In this document: positions 41,494-49,906 of the stretch, one piece after another
Layout: each line of letters opens with the position of its first letter
Numbering within the stretch: position 1 is the stretch's first letter
From: Desulfobacteraceae bacterium
GTDB lineage: Bacteria; Desulfobacterota; Desulfobacteria; Desulfobacterales; Desulfosalsimonadaceae
NCBI GenBank assembly: GCA_011389515.1
Contig: JAABUA010000003.1
Location: 1 to 64,000, forward strand
Direction of reading: 5' to 3'
DNA length: 64,000 bases
The notes under the pieces: model-generated
Database searches by the model: none
Told to the model about the DNA's origin: nothing
Seen by the model: the letters and a program-made list of their open reading frames with translations, nothing else
Made by a program: the position numbers and the translations under genes

Positions 41494-44400
41494 TTAGAGT
41501 CCTACCACGTGAATCGTGTCGATAATGCCCTCCAGCTCGGCGAGCAGCTGACCCGGCTTGAAGTGCCGGACCTGGGCCGCGTTGCTCGGACAGAACCCGG
41601 AACAGCTGCCGCATCCCTTGCACAAGGCTTCATTGACCACGGATATGCTTTGGCGCGGATCGAACTCAATGGCGCCGTATGCGCAAAGCCCGATGCACAC
41701 CTGGCATCCGGCGCAGATATCCGGATCAATCCAGGAAATGGCGGAAGGCACCTCGACCACGCCGCGATGCGCCAATGAAAGCGCCTTTGCCGCAGCGCCG
41801 GAGGCCTGGGCCGTGGTATCGGGAATATCCTTGGCCGACTGGCACGCCCCTGCCAGAAAAACCCCGTCCGTGGAGGTATTCAACGGGCCAAGCTTTGGAT
41901 GCTCTTCCAGAAAAAACCCATCCTTACCCTGGCTGATGCCAAACAGGCTGCAGATGCTGTGGGCATCGGGACGGGCCTCCATGGCCAGGCAGAGCACGAC
42001 CATGTCCACCGGGACCCGGATACGCTTGTTCAACAGGGTATCTTCCCCGATGGCGATAAGCTTTCCTTTTTCCTCCGGCCGGATGGCCTTGTCGGTGATC
42101 TCGGCTACCTTGCCCCGTATAAAATTGGTTCCCTCCTCCTGGCAGCGGCGGTAGAATTCTTCATACCCTTTGCCGAAACAACGCATATCAATATAAAATT
42201 CATACACTTCAGTATCATGCCCCACCTTTTCCTTCAGCAGGTGGGAGTATTTCAGGGCATACATGCAGCAAACCCGCGAGCAGTATTCATGATAATTGGC
42301 ATCCCGGCTGCCGACGCAGTGAATCAGGGCGACGCTTTTGGGCATGCCTTCAAATTCCCCCTTCTCATTTCGCATGAGAATCTGACCGCCCGTCGGACCC
42401 GTGGCATTGTTTAGCCTTTCGAATTCTAGGCTTGTGAACACGTTGGGGTACTTGCCATATCCGTACTGCTTGAGCGGTTTTGGGTCCATCAGGTCAAAAC
42501 CGGTGGCAATAACGATGCTTCCCACTTTTACTTCCAGGTCCTGGGCCTGCATTTCATGATTGATGGCATTGGGCTGACAGGCCTTGAGGCATTCGTAGCA
42601 TTCGGAACAGACGCCGCATTCCAGGCATCGCGATGCCTCGAGAAGCGCCTGTTCTTCGGTGTAGCCCTCGTACACTTCACAAAAATTCGCTTCTCGCTCT
42701 TCGGGGTCCAGGCATTTGACCGGAACCCTGTTCTGCCGGATCTCCGCGATGGTTTCCTCCGGGAATTCAGGCCTTGCAAAATCCCACTTCTTTTCCCGCC
42801 CCTCATAAAGGTCCATGCCGTTGACGTACCGGTAGATGCTTTCTGCCGCCTCTTTTCCACAGGCAACCGCCTCGACCACGGACTTGGGGCCGTAAAGCGC
42901 ATCTCCACCGGCAAAAACCCATTCAAGGGGTGTCTGAAGGGTAACCGGATCGGCTTCAAGACCGCCCCGTGAAGTGACGGAAACCTTTTGCGATGCAGCG
43001 AAATCAAGAATTGCGGCCTGTCCGATGGATATGATGACGGTATCGGCAAAATAGGGTTGACAGGCATTTTCATCATAGACGGGGTTGAAACGGCCGTCGT
43101 CATCAAATACCGCCATGCAGGATTTGAACTCGAGTCCGGATACCCGGCCGGAAGCCTTGTCGACAAAAAAGGCTTTCGGGCCATAGCTGTTGACGATTTG
43201 GATATTCTCGTCGATTGCGTCTTTGATCTCGTGCTCCCATGCAGGCATTTCGTCCCGTTTTTCCAGGCATATCATGGTGACGTTCTGCGCCCCCGTGCGC
43301 TTTGCAGTGAGGGCCACATCCACGGCAACGTTGCCGCCGCCGATGACCAGCACGTCTTTTCCGATGTTCACCTCTTTTCCCATGGCCACATCCCGCAGGA
43401 AGTCAACCCCCTGGAGAACCCCGTCGGTATCCTCGTTCTCGACCCCCAGTTTGCGCCCCCCGTGCAGACCCACCGCCATAAAAACCGCTTTACACCCATC
43501 TTCTTTAAGGCTTTCCAGGGTAATGTCCGTTCCGAATGAAACGCCGGTTTTTATGGTTACCCCCAGTTTTTCAATCTGCTCGATCTCATGGGAAAGGATA
43601 TCGCGGGGAAGCCGGTATTCGGGAATGCCAACGGCCATCATGCCGCCGGCAACCGGCAGTTTTTCAAAGATGGTAACTGCATACCCCTTCAACGCCAGAA
43701 AACAGGCGGCGGAAAGCCCGGCCGGACCGGACCCGATAACCGCCACTTTTTCATCCCCCGCTTTCGGCGCTTCAGAAACAACGGCTTCGGCTTCTTTGCC
43801 CCAGTCCGCCAGAAAACGGTGCAGCTCCCGAATCGCCAGCGGCTGGTCCACATCGTTTCTGGTGCATTCCCCTTCGCAGGGATGGTGGCATACACGGCCG
43901 CATACCCCTGGAAACGGATGCGCCTGCCGGAAAAGCCCCAGCGCTTCAGCGTATTTTCCCTGGTTCATCAGCGCGATATACCCCTGAATGGATACGTGGG
44001 CCGGGCACGTGGCCTTGCAGGGCGCGGTACCCCGCTTGTCAATGACATAGGAGATGGGAACGGCCTGGGGAAAAGACCGGTATATGGCGTGTCGCTCCTT
44101 GAGCCCGACATCCCATTCACTGGGCCGGGTAATGGGGCAGACTTTTTCGCACTCGCCGCACCCGGTGCACACCCCTTCTGTTACGTAGCGGGGCTTGCGG
44201 TGAACCGTCACGTTGTAGTTGCCGATGTACCCGTTAACGTCAATTACCTCGGAATAGGTCATTAAATTGATATTGGGCTGCTGCCCCACTTCCACCATAA
44301 CGGGCGTACCGATGCATGCTGCGCAGTCCAGCGTCGGGAACGTCTTGTCGAACTGGAGCATATGCCCTCCGATCGTGGGATCTTTTTCAACCAGGTAGAC

Positions 44401-44898
44401 CTTGTTCCCCGCCCTTCCGATATCCAGGGCCGCCTGCATACCCGCAATGCCGGCGCCGACAACCATGATATCGGGATGCACGGACACCTGCCGCGTTTCC
44501 AGCTTTTCATGGTGGCATACGCGGTTCACCGCACCGGCCACCTGGGTCTTCGCCTTCCGCGTGGCGTCATCGGGGTCCGCCGTGACCCAGGACACCTGCT
44601 CCCTGACCGATGCCATCTGAAAATAATAGGGATTGATGCCGGACCGTTGACATACACCCTGAAACGTCTTTTCATGGAGGCGCGGTGAACACGAGGCAAC
44701 CACTACCCGGTTGAGTCCGTATTCATGGATGTCCTTTTCAATCATTTCCTGTCCGGGATCAGAACACATGAATTTGTAATCCCTGGCGACAACCACGGAC
44801 CGGAGCGTTCTGGCAAATGCGGCCACCTCTTCAACACGCACCTTTCCGGCAATGTTGATACCGCAATGACAAACATAACAGCCAATTTTTAATGTCAT
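41494..44898 (-). CDS. hdrA: HdrA flavoprotein with an embedded NfnB/GltD-like oxidoreductase domain
   Basis: 1134 residues. The HdrA N-terminal domain (1-140; YVCHCGINIAG, VVASCSPRLHEKTF) is followed by FAD motif VVGAGIAGMQAALDIG (146-161) and cluster motif CTGCGECEKVC (244-254). A GltD/NfnB-like module occupies about 290-775, with its own CPAHVSIQGYI, CGRVCHHPCEGEC, FAD motif VIGSGPAGLSAAC (387-399) and NAD(P) motif VIGGGNVAVDVAL. HdrA then resumes with CLECGVCSECYEC, the second FAD half and C-terminal clusters CAGCQVCIGLC and CKGCGSCSGFC. The fusion offers an NAD(P)H site directly on HdrA, suggesting confurcation between NAD(P)H and ferredoxin. GAGGGAAG before the ATG overlaps the stop of the TusA-like gene. 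Confidence 0.93.
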   Translation of the reverse strand: MTLKIGCYVCHCGINIAGKVRVEEVAAFARTLRSVVVARDYKFMCSDPGQEMIEKDIHEYGLNRVVVASCSPRLHEKTFQGVCQRSGINPYYFQMASVREQVSWVTADPDDATRKAKTQVAGAVNRVCHHEKLETRQVSVHPDIMVVGAGIAGMQAALDIGRAGNKVYLVEKDPTIGGHMLQFDKTFPTLDCAACIGTPVMVEVGQQPNINLMTYSEVIDVNGYIGNYNVTVHRKPRYVTEGVCTGCGECEKVCPITRPSEWDVGLKERHAIYRSFPQAVPISYVIDKRGTAPCKATCPAHVSIQGYIALMNQGKYAEALGLFRQAHPFPGVCGRVCHHPCEGECTRNDVDQPLAIRELHRFLADWGKEAEAVVSEAPKAGDEKVAVIGSGPAGLSAACFLALKGYAVTIFEKLPVAGGMMAVGIPEYRLPRDILSHEIEQIEKLGVTIKTGVSFGTDITLESLKEDGCKAVFMAVGLHGGRKLGVENEDTDGVLQGVDFLRDVAMGKEVNIGKDVLVIGGGNVAVDVALTAKRTGAQNVTMICLEKRDEMPAWEHEIKDAIDENIQIVNSYGPKAFFVDKASGRVSGLEFKSCMAVFDDDGRFNPVYDENACQPYFADTVIISIGQAAILDFAASQKVSVTSRGGLEADPVTLQTPLEWVFAGGDALYGPKSVVEAVACGKEAAESIYRYVNGMDLYEGREKKWDFARPEFPEETIAEIRQNRVPVKCLDPEEREANFCEVYEGYTEEQALLEASRCLECGVCSECYECLKACQPNAINHEMQAQDLEVKVGSIVIATGFDLMDPKPLKQYGYGKYPNVFTSLEFERLNNATGPTGGQILMRNEKGEFEGMPKSVALIHCVGSRDANYHEYCSRVCCMYALKYSHLLKEKVGHDTEVYEFYIDMRCFGKGYEEFYRRCQEEGTNFIRGKVAEITDKAIRPEEKGKLIAIGEDTLLNKRIRVPVDMVVLCLAMEARPDAHSICSLFGISQGKDGFFLEEHPKLGPLNTSTDGVFLAGACQSAKDIPDTTAQASGAAAKALSLAHRGVVEVPSAISWIDPDICAGCQVCIGLCAYGAIEFDPRQSISVVNEALCKGCGSCSGFCPSNAAQVRHFKPGQLLAELEGIIDTIHVVGL

Positions 44899-44899
44899 T

Positions 44900-45154
44900 T
44901 CAGCTTCCCTCGATATTTTTTTTCTTCATATGGAACCGAAACGAATGATCGTTTGCGGCCTCTTCCACGAAGATCAGTTCACAGGAGTACGCCGGCAGTA
45001 TTTTCAGCAGGTCGCTGCTTGTATCCGAATCATGGCAGAGAATCTCAAGCGTCTGCTCCGGTGCCATTTCACGAAAGAGCTGGCTGACTTTCAGCAGAGC
45101 GATCGGCAAAATAAAACCCCGTAAATCAAGTATATGATCTGCCTTTTGTGTCAA
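44900..45154 (-). CDS. TusA/SirA-like protein lacking the catalytic cysteine, first gene of the Hdr operon
   Basis: 84 residues. The N-terminal ILDLRGFILPIALLKVSQLF aligns with the TusA signature LDxRGxxCPxPxLK, but Cys is Leu and the second Pro is Ala. The later beta strands TLEILCHDSD and CELIFVEEA fit the small two-layer fold. Without the cysteine it cannot carry persulfide in the standard way, so a structural or regulatory role is more likely. The start appears to be TTG with a weak ribosome site. It ends one base before the start of the HdrA-NfnB gene and shares its ribosome binding site. Confidence 0.72.
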   Translation of the reverse strand: MTQKADHILDLRGFILPIALLKVSQLFREMAPEQTLEILCHDSDTSSDLLKILPAYSCELIFVEEAANDHSFRFHMKKKNIEGS

Positions 45155-45265
45155 AGCATCGATTCCCGACGATGTTGAAATATGCCCGGAGCGACCGCAT
45201 GTAGATGTATGAAGCGGCCTGGTAATCCAGATTTTTAATCAACCTGAACCCTCTGGATAGGACTT

Positions 45266-45281
45266 TGCAACAGCAGTGCCA
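45266..45281 (-). promoter_or_regulatory. Sigma-54 promoter of the Hdr operon
   Basis: On the minus strand the sequence is TGGCACTGCTGTTGCA, an essentially perfect -24/-12 element (TGGCAC-N5-TTGCA). Transcription would begin near 45255, leaving about 100 bases of leader before the TusA-like start at 45154. The divergent gene at 45641 encodes a sigma-54 activator. Confidence 0.85.
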
Positions 45282-45345
45282 ATCCTGCGACCTTTTCAAA
45301 AATGGCGGGAATACCCACTTTTTGGTTGCATTGGATTTTTCTTGA

Positions 45346-45394
45346 CTGTTAATGTGTTTAATATTAACAGTTAACATATGTTAAATTTTTAACA
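45346..45394. promoter_or_regulatory. Palindromic operator or enhancer sites upstream of the sigma-54 promoter
   Basis: CTGTTAAT-N9-ATTAACAG (45346-45370) and ATATGTTAA-N4-TTAACATAT (about 45376-45397) share TGTTAA/TTAACA half-sites; between them is a perfect TTAACATATGTTAA (45371-45384). They lie about 65-130 bases upstream of the -24 box, a normal distance for enhancer sites of a Fis-type activator. The second site also matches the redox repressor Rex consensus (TGTTAA-N4-TTAACA). Confidence 0.75.
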
Positions 45395-45465
45395 TATTGG
45401 TGCCCAACGCAAGATTCGGATTTCGGGTCAATCTTGTTGTTGGATACATATTGTTACAGAATGTG

Positions 45466-45588
45466 GACCCGTAGACACCCCTTGCGGGTGCCCCTACGGG
45501 TCCTTTTGATCATCATGTCTGTTGATAAATGCAAAAAATTGTAAAAAACCGATTGCGATTTCGATTTCGAAAAAACGAGATGCAAGCA
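45466..45588 (+). repeat. Composite of a short GTAGGGGCACCC element and an H-element arm
   Basis: A reduced palindrome (ACCCGTAG, loop around CACCCCTTGCGGGTG, CCCTACGGGT) at 45468-45501 is followed by the usual flank TGATCATCATGTCTGTTGAT and then, directly, GTAAAAAACCGATTGCGATT hexamers. It lies between the Hdr enhancer sites and the start of the sigma-54 activator gene. Confidence 0.78.
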
Positions 45589-45640
45589 AGAGAATTGTGC
45601 GAAATCAGTTATCCGGGCCGGGAATAAAGAGGAATCGACC

Positions 45641-47029
45641 ATGCATGAAAAAGACCTGAATGTTTACTGGAAAACCGTGGTGGATACGATCAAGGACGGG
45701 GTGATGATCGTTGACAAAAGAGGGGTGATTGTTTCTGTCAACCGGGCCATGTCCGAAATCACGGGCTATGACAGGGATGAACTGCTGGGGAAGCCCTGCA
45801 CGTTTCTGAACTGCGACATATGCAACGTGGTGCTTGAAAAAAACGGGGAGCACTGGTGCCATTTGTTCAAAACGGGTTTTCTCAACATGCGTGAGGCGGT
45901 AATCCAGAAAAAAAATGCGGAGATCATCCCGGTTCTCAAGAATGCTTCCATTTTGCGGGACGGCGAGGACAATGTGATCGGCGCCGTGGAGACCATTACC
46001 GACATCACGGAACTCAATGAAAAGGAAACCCAGATCAGCGCCCTTCGCAGCGAATTGCTCCTGGAAAACAGTTTTCACGGACTTCTGGGAAATTCTCTGC
46101 CCATGCAGCAGGTATACGACCTGATCGAAAACGCGGCCCTCTCCGATGCGCCCGTGATCATTTTCGGGGAAAGCGGAACCGGCAAGGAACTGGTCGCACA
46201 GGCCATCCACAACATCAGCCGGCGAAGCGACAATCCCTACGTAAAGGTGAATTGCGCCGCTTTAAACGATTCCCTTCTCGAAAGCGAACTGTTCGGCCAC
46301 CGGAAAGGCGCGTTTACCGGGGCGTACCAGGATCGAATGGGGCGCTTTGAATCTGCCGGAAACGGAACGATTTTCCTCGATGAAATCGGTGATTTGCCGC
46401 TTTCCACACAGGTCAAACTGCTGAGAGTTCTCGAAGACCATGTAATCGAGCGCGTGGGAGACAATCAGCCGCTAAAGATCGATGTGCGGATCATCACCGC
46501 CACCAACCGCGATCTGCAGAAGCTGATGGAGGAAGGAAAGTTCAGGGATGATCTTTTTTACCGCATCAACGTGATCCCGATCCGGGTGCCCCCCTTGAGA
46601 AAAAGGGGCGGAGACATATCCCTGCTGGCAGACGCATTTTTTCAGCGGAACCGCCTGAAAAGCGACAAGCCCGTAAACGGCATTTCAAACGCGGCCATGG
46701 AAGCCCTCGTCAATTATTCCTGGCCCGGGAATGTGCGGGAACTCAAAAGCGCCTTTGAATATGCTTTTGTTACATGCGATGACGCCATGATCCGGCCGGA
46801 ACACCTCCCCCCGGACATTTTGCATACCAATGGAGCCCGGAAAGGATCGCAGGAAAAAACAGCCCGGAACCGGGACGAGAAAAACAGGCAGGAGCTGATC
46901 GATGCCCTTCGCGAAGCCGAAGGAAACCAGTCCAGGGCAGCGGAAATATTAGGGGTTTCCCGGGTGACGGTCTGGAACCGGATAAAGCGCTACAACATTG
47001 CCGTTCTTCGGGATGTGGCGGAAAACTGA
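45641..47029 (+). CDS. PAS-AAA-Fis sigma-54-dependent activator, divergent from the Hdr operon
   Basis: 462 residues. A PAS domain (about 8-125) holds Cys53, Cys58, Cys61 and Cys73 in CTFLNCDIC and HWCHLF. The AAA+ domain has Walker A GESGTGKE (176-183), the sigma-54 contact loop GAFTGA (223-228), Walker B GTIFLDEIG (242-250) and the arginine-finger region. The Fis-type HTH ends the protein (NQSRAAEILGVSRVTVWNRI). There is no receiver domain, so the PAS itself is probably the sensor, perhaps for redox. Given the sigma-54 promoter at 45266 and the palindromes between, it is the prime candidate activator of the Hdr operon. AGAGGAA lies before the ATG. Confidence 0.95.
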   Translation: MHEKDLNVYWKTVVDTIKDGVMIVDKRGVIVSVNRAMSEITGYDRDELLGKPCTFLNCDICNVVLEKNGEHWCHLFKTGFLNMREAVIQKKNAEIIPVLKNASILRDGEDNVIGAVETITDITELNEKETQISALRSELLLENSFHGLLGNSLPMQQVYDLIENAALSDAPVIIFGESGTGKELVAQAIHNISRRSDNPYVKVNCAALNDSLLESELFGHRKGAFTGAYQDRMGRFESAGNGTIFLDEIGDLPLSTQVKLLRVLEDHVIERVGDNQPLKIDVRIITATNRDLQKLMEEGKFRDDLFYRINVIPIRVPPLRKRGGDISLLADAFFQRNRLKSDKPVNGISNAAMEALVNYSWPGNVRELKSAFEYAFVTCDDAMIRPEHLPPDILHTNGARKGSQEKTARNRDEKNRQELIDALREAEGNQSRAAEILGVSRVTVWNRIKRYNIAVLRDVAEN

Positions 47030-47030
47030 A

Positions 47031-48176
47031 TCAGGACGCCACCGGCAGTACTATTCGAAAGGTGGAGGTATTGCCGTCCGTATTCATTACAAGGACATCC
47101 CCCCCGTGGCGCTGCATGATTTCTTTTACCGTTGAAAGGCCGAGCCCCACGCCGTATCCCTCCTGCTTCGTGGTATAAAACGGCTCGAAAATGCGGGGCA
47201 AGTCCTCATTGCTGATGCCCGTGCCGGTGTCTTCCACGTCCAGAAAAAGAACGTCCTTTCCGGGTTCGACGCCTGATGTCAACGTCAGGCGCCCGCCTTT
47301 CGGCATGGAATCGATGGCATTGAAGATAAGGTTCAACAGGCACTGCTGTAACTGATTGAAATCCCCCCTTACGCCGGGAAGCCCTTTGGGAATAGTGGTA
47401 TGCAGCTCAATTTTCTGCAGTTCCAGCTTGTGGGAGCAAAGAAGAATGCACCGGTTCACGAGGTCCGCAATGAATATGGTTTCAAAGGAAGGCGGCGATT
47501 TTCGGGTATAGGCAAGGAGGTTTCCGGTAATATAGGAGCACCGGCTGATTTCCTTGTCTACGATATCCAGGTACCGGGAATATTTTTCGAGCCTGGCGCT
47601 GTCCATATTTCCCTTTTCCACCGTTTTCTTCATCAGGCGAACATAATTCAGGATGCCGGACAGGGGGTTGTTTATTTCATGCACCACGCTTGCCGCAAGC
47701 CGCCCCAATGAAACCAGCTTGTCCTGCTGGAGGATTCGGGCCTGGTCTTCCATGGCCCTTTCCAGAAGGCGCGTATAGTCTTTGAGCTGCTTGCGGGAAA
47801 CAAAACGGTCCCTTGCACGTTTCAGGGCAAGATGAAGGGCTTCATAGTTGAGGGGTTTTGTGACGAAATCGGAAGCATCGAGCTGCAGCGCCCGTATGGC
47901 AAGGTCCATATCTGCAAACGCCGTGATAATGATCACTTCCGTATCGGGCATTTCCTTTTTCACGGTTTCAAGGACCGCAAGCCCGTCCATGACCGGCATG
48001 CGAATGTCGGTAATAATGATCTCCGGTTTTTTTTCGCGCGCCAGGTTCAATCCGGTCTGACCATCGGCCGCCGTAAAAACGACGTACCCCGCATCTTCAA
48101 GGGTAATCTGCACAACCTCCCGAATATCCTCTTCATCGTCGATCAGCACGATGGTCCATGATGCGCCGGAATCCAT
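47031..48176 (-). CDS. Receiver-histidine kinase
   Basis: 381 residues, soluble. N-terminal receiver (about 8-125): LIDDEED, phosphoacceptor Asp in IIITDIRMPVMDG, Thr in IITAFAD and Lys in VTKPL. A coiled linker is followed by HisKA with His in ASVVHEINNPLSGILNYV and HATPase with VEDTGTGISN and GVGLGLSTVKEI. No PAS domain. It is convergent with the sigma-54 activator, one base apart, and belongs to the same signalling neighbourhood. Its architecture resembles the kinase at 31081 without the PAS. Confidence 0.93.
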   Translation of the reverse strand: MDSGASWTIVLIDDEEDIREVVQITLEDAGYVVFTAADGQTGLNLAREKKPEIIITDIRMPVMDGLAVLETVKKEMPDTEVIIITAFADMDLAIRALQLDASDFVTKPLNYEALHLALKRARDRFVSRKQLKDYTRLLERAMEDQARILQQDKLVSLGRLAASVVHEINNPLSGILNYVRLMKKTVEKGNMDSARLEKYSRYLDIVDKEISRCSYITGNLLAYTRKSPPSFETIFIADLVNRCILLCSHKLELQKIELHTTIPKGLPGVRGDFNQLQQCLLNLIFNAIDSMPKGGRLTLTSGVEPGKDVLFLDVEDTGTGISNEDLPRIFEPFYTTKQEGYGVGLGLSTVKEIMQRHGGDVLVMNTDGNTSTFRIVLPVAS

Positions 48177-48204
48177 TCACATGCTCCCAATGATGGTCAT
48201 CTGG

Positions 48205-49863
48205 TTATCTGGCATCAAATGCATCGTTGACAATGCGTTGGGCTTCTTCCTGGATTTTTTTCAAATGCGCTTTCCCCTTGAAGCTTTCCGCATATATTTT
48301 ATAGATATCCTCGGTGCCGGAAGGACGGGCGGCAAACCAACCGTTTTCCGATACGATTTTGATCCCGCCGATGGCCGCGCCGTTGCCGGGGGCCGATGTC
48401 AGCTTTGCCGATACGGCCTCTCCGGCCAGCATATCCGCACGGATAGCATCCGGGGTGAGATTCTTCAATGCTTCTTTCTGCCGCCGGGTAGCCGGAGCAT
48501 CCATCCGCTCATAAACGCATTTTCCAAAACGGCCTTCAAGTTCACCATAGATTTCCGCAGGGTCCTTTCCCGTGACGGCACATATTTCCGCCGCCAGCAG
48601 GTTCATGATGATTCCGTCCTTGTCCGTGGCCCAGGCGGTGCCGTCTTTGCGCAGGAAAGAAGCCCCCGCGCTCTCCTCTCCCCCAAACCCGAAGGTCCCA
48701 TCCAGAAGGCCGTCCACAAACCACTTAAAACCAACGGGAACCTCTGTGAGCGGTTGATTCAGATGCCTGGCAACGCGGTCGATCATGGCCGTGGAAACAA
48801 GCGTTTTTCCGACGGCCGCGGTCTTCGGCCAGCCCGGCCGGTTCTGGAAAAGGTACCAGATGGACACGGCAAGATAATGGTTGGGGTTCAACAATCCGGC
48901 ACCACGCGTGACAATCCCGTGCCGGTCGCCGTCCGGATCATTTCCGAATGCGATGTCAAAGCGTCGCTTCAACGATATCAGACCCTGCATGGCATAACGC
49001 GAAGAGCAGTCCATGCGGATTTTGCCGTCCTTGTCCACCCGCATGAAACCAAAAGCCGGGTCCACTGTCTTGTTGACAACCTCGATATCGATACCGTATT
49101 TTTCCGCAATGGGTTCCCAGAAATAAACGGTGGAGCCGCCCATGGGATCGACGCCCAGCTTTATCCCTGCTTTTGCGATGGCAGCCATGTCCACCACATT
49201 GTCAAGATCATCGACATAGGCAGAGATAAAATCATATTCCCGGGTGGTATCCGCTTTCAGGGCTTTTTCAAACGGCATTCGCCGGATACTGCCGGGGCCG
49301 TTTTCAAGGATTTCGTTGGCCCGTTTTGCAACGGCATCGGTCACCTCCGCGCCTGCCGGCCCGCCATGGGGGGGATTGTATTTGAACCCCCCGTCCTGGG
49401 GGGGGTTATGGGACGGCGTGATCACCACGCCGTCTGCCCGCGCCTTTGTCGCCTTGCGCGTGCGCCCATGGTTCCAGTTCAAAATTGCATGGGAGATCGC
49501 CGGGGTCGGCGTATATCCCATGCCGCTTTGCATCATTACGTTGACGCCGGCAGCAGCAAATACTTCCAAGGCTGTTGCCATGGCGGGTTCGGACAGGGCG
49601 TGCGTGTCCATGCCTAAGAAAAGGGGGCCGGAAATGTGATTTGCCGCCCGGTATTCGCATATGGCCGCGGAAATCGCAATGACATGGTCTTCATTGAAGC
49701 TGCCGTCACCAGATGTTCCCCGGTGCCCGGATGTTCCGAACTCCACCTGCTGGGCGGGATCGCCGGGATCCGGCTGCCTGTTGTAATAAGATGCCACGAG
49801 CCTCGGCACATTGATCAGCATTTCCCGCGGCGCTTTTTTACCGGCAAGTTTATTTGCTGCCAT
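48205..49863 (-). CDS. pgm: Phosphoglucomutase, alpha-D-glucose-1-phosphate specific
   Basis: 552 residues from the ATG at 49863 (AAAGGGG upstream); in-frame codons farther upstream lie in repeat [11 protein letters not shown] opens the first domain; the phosphoserine loop is [15 protein letters not shown], the metal loop [11 protein letters not shown], the sugar-specificity loop [13 protein letters not shown], and the phosphate-binding loop [12 protein letters not shown]. It interconverts glucose-1- and glucose-6-phosphate, feeding glycogen or nucleotide-sugar synthesis. A truncated hexamer repeat lies immediately upstream. Confidence 0.97.
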   Translation of the reverse strand: MAANKLAGKKAPREMLINVPRLVASYYNRQPDPGDPAQQVEFGTSGHRGTSGDGSFNEDHVIAISAAICEYRAANHISGPLFLGMDTHALSEPAMATALEVFAAAGVNVMMQSGMGYTPTPAISHAILNWNHGRTRKATKARADGVVITPSHNPPQDGGFKYNPPHGGPAGAEVTDAVAKRANEILENGPGSIRRMPFEKALKADTTREYDFISAYVDDLDNVVDMAAIAKAGIKLGVDPMGGSTVYFWEPIAEKYGIDIEVVNKTVDPAFGFMRVDKDGKIRMDCSSRYAMQGLISLKRRFDIAFGNDPDGDRHGIVTRGAGLLNPNHYLAVSIWYLFQNRPGWPKTAAVGKTLVSTAMIDRVARHLNQPLTEVPVGFKWFVDGLLDGTFGFGGEESAGASFLRKDGTAWATDKDGIIMNLLAAEICAVTGKDPAEIYGELEGRFGKCVYERMDAPATRRQKEALKNLTPDAIRADMLAGEAVSAKLTSAPGNGAAIGGIKIVSENGWFAARPSGTEDIYKIYAESFKGKAHLKKIQEEAQRIVNDAFDAR

Positions 49864-49872
49864 TTTTTCCCC

Positions 49873-49905
49873 TTTATTTCGTTTTTTCGAAATCGAAATC
49901 GGTTT
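49873..49905 (-). repeat. H-element remnant upstream of pgm
   Basis: On the minus strand, ACCGATTTCGATTTCGAAAA followed by AACGAAATAAAG, the hexamer arm of the H element. It lies between the stop of the lipase-like gene and the ribosome binding site of pgm. Confidence 0.7.
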
Positions 49906-49906
49906 C

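Noticed and set aside
45126-45377. 83-codon leftward frame overlapping the start of the TusA-like gene
   Set aside because: It crosses the sigma-54 promoter and enhancer region, lacks a ribosome site and has no family features.
48151-49617. 488-codon open frame antisense to phosphoglucomutase
   Set aside because: Pgm on the other strand is complete with all catalytic loops; the antisense frame has none.
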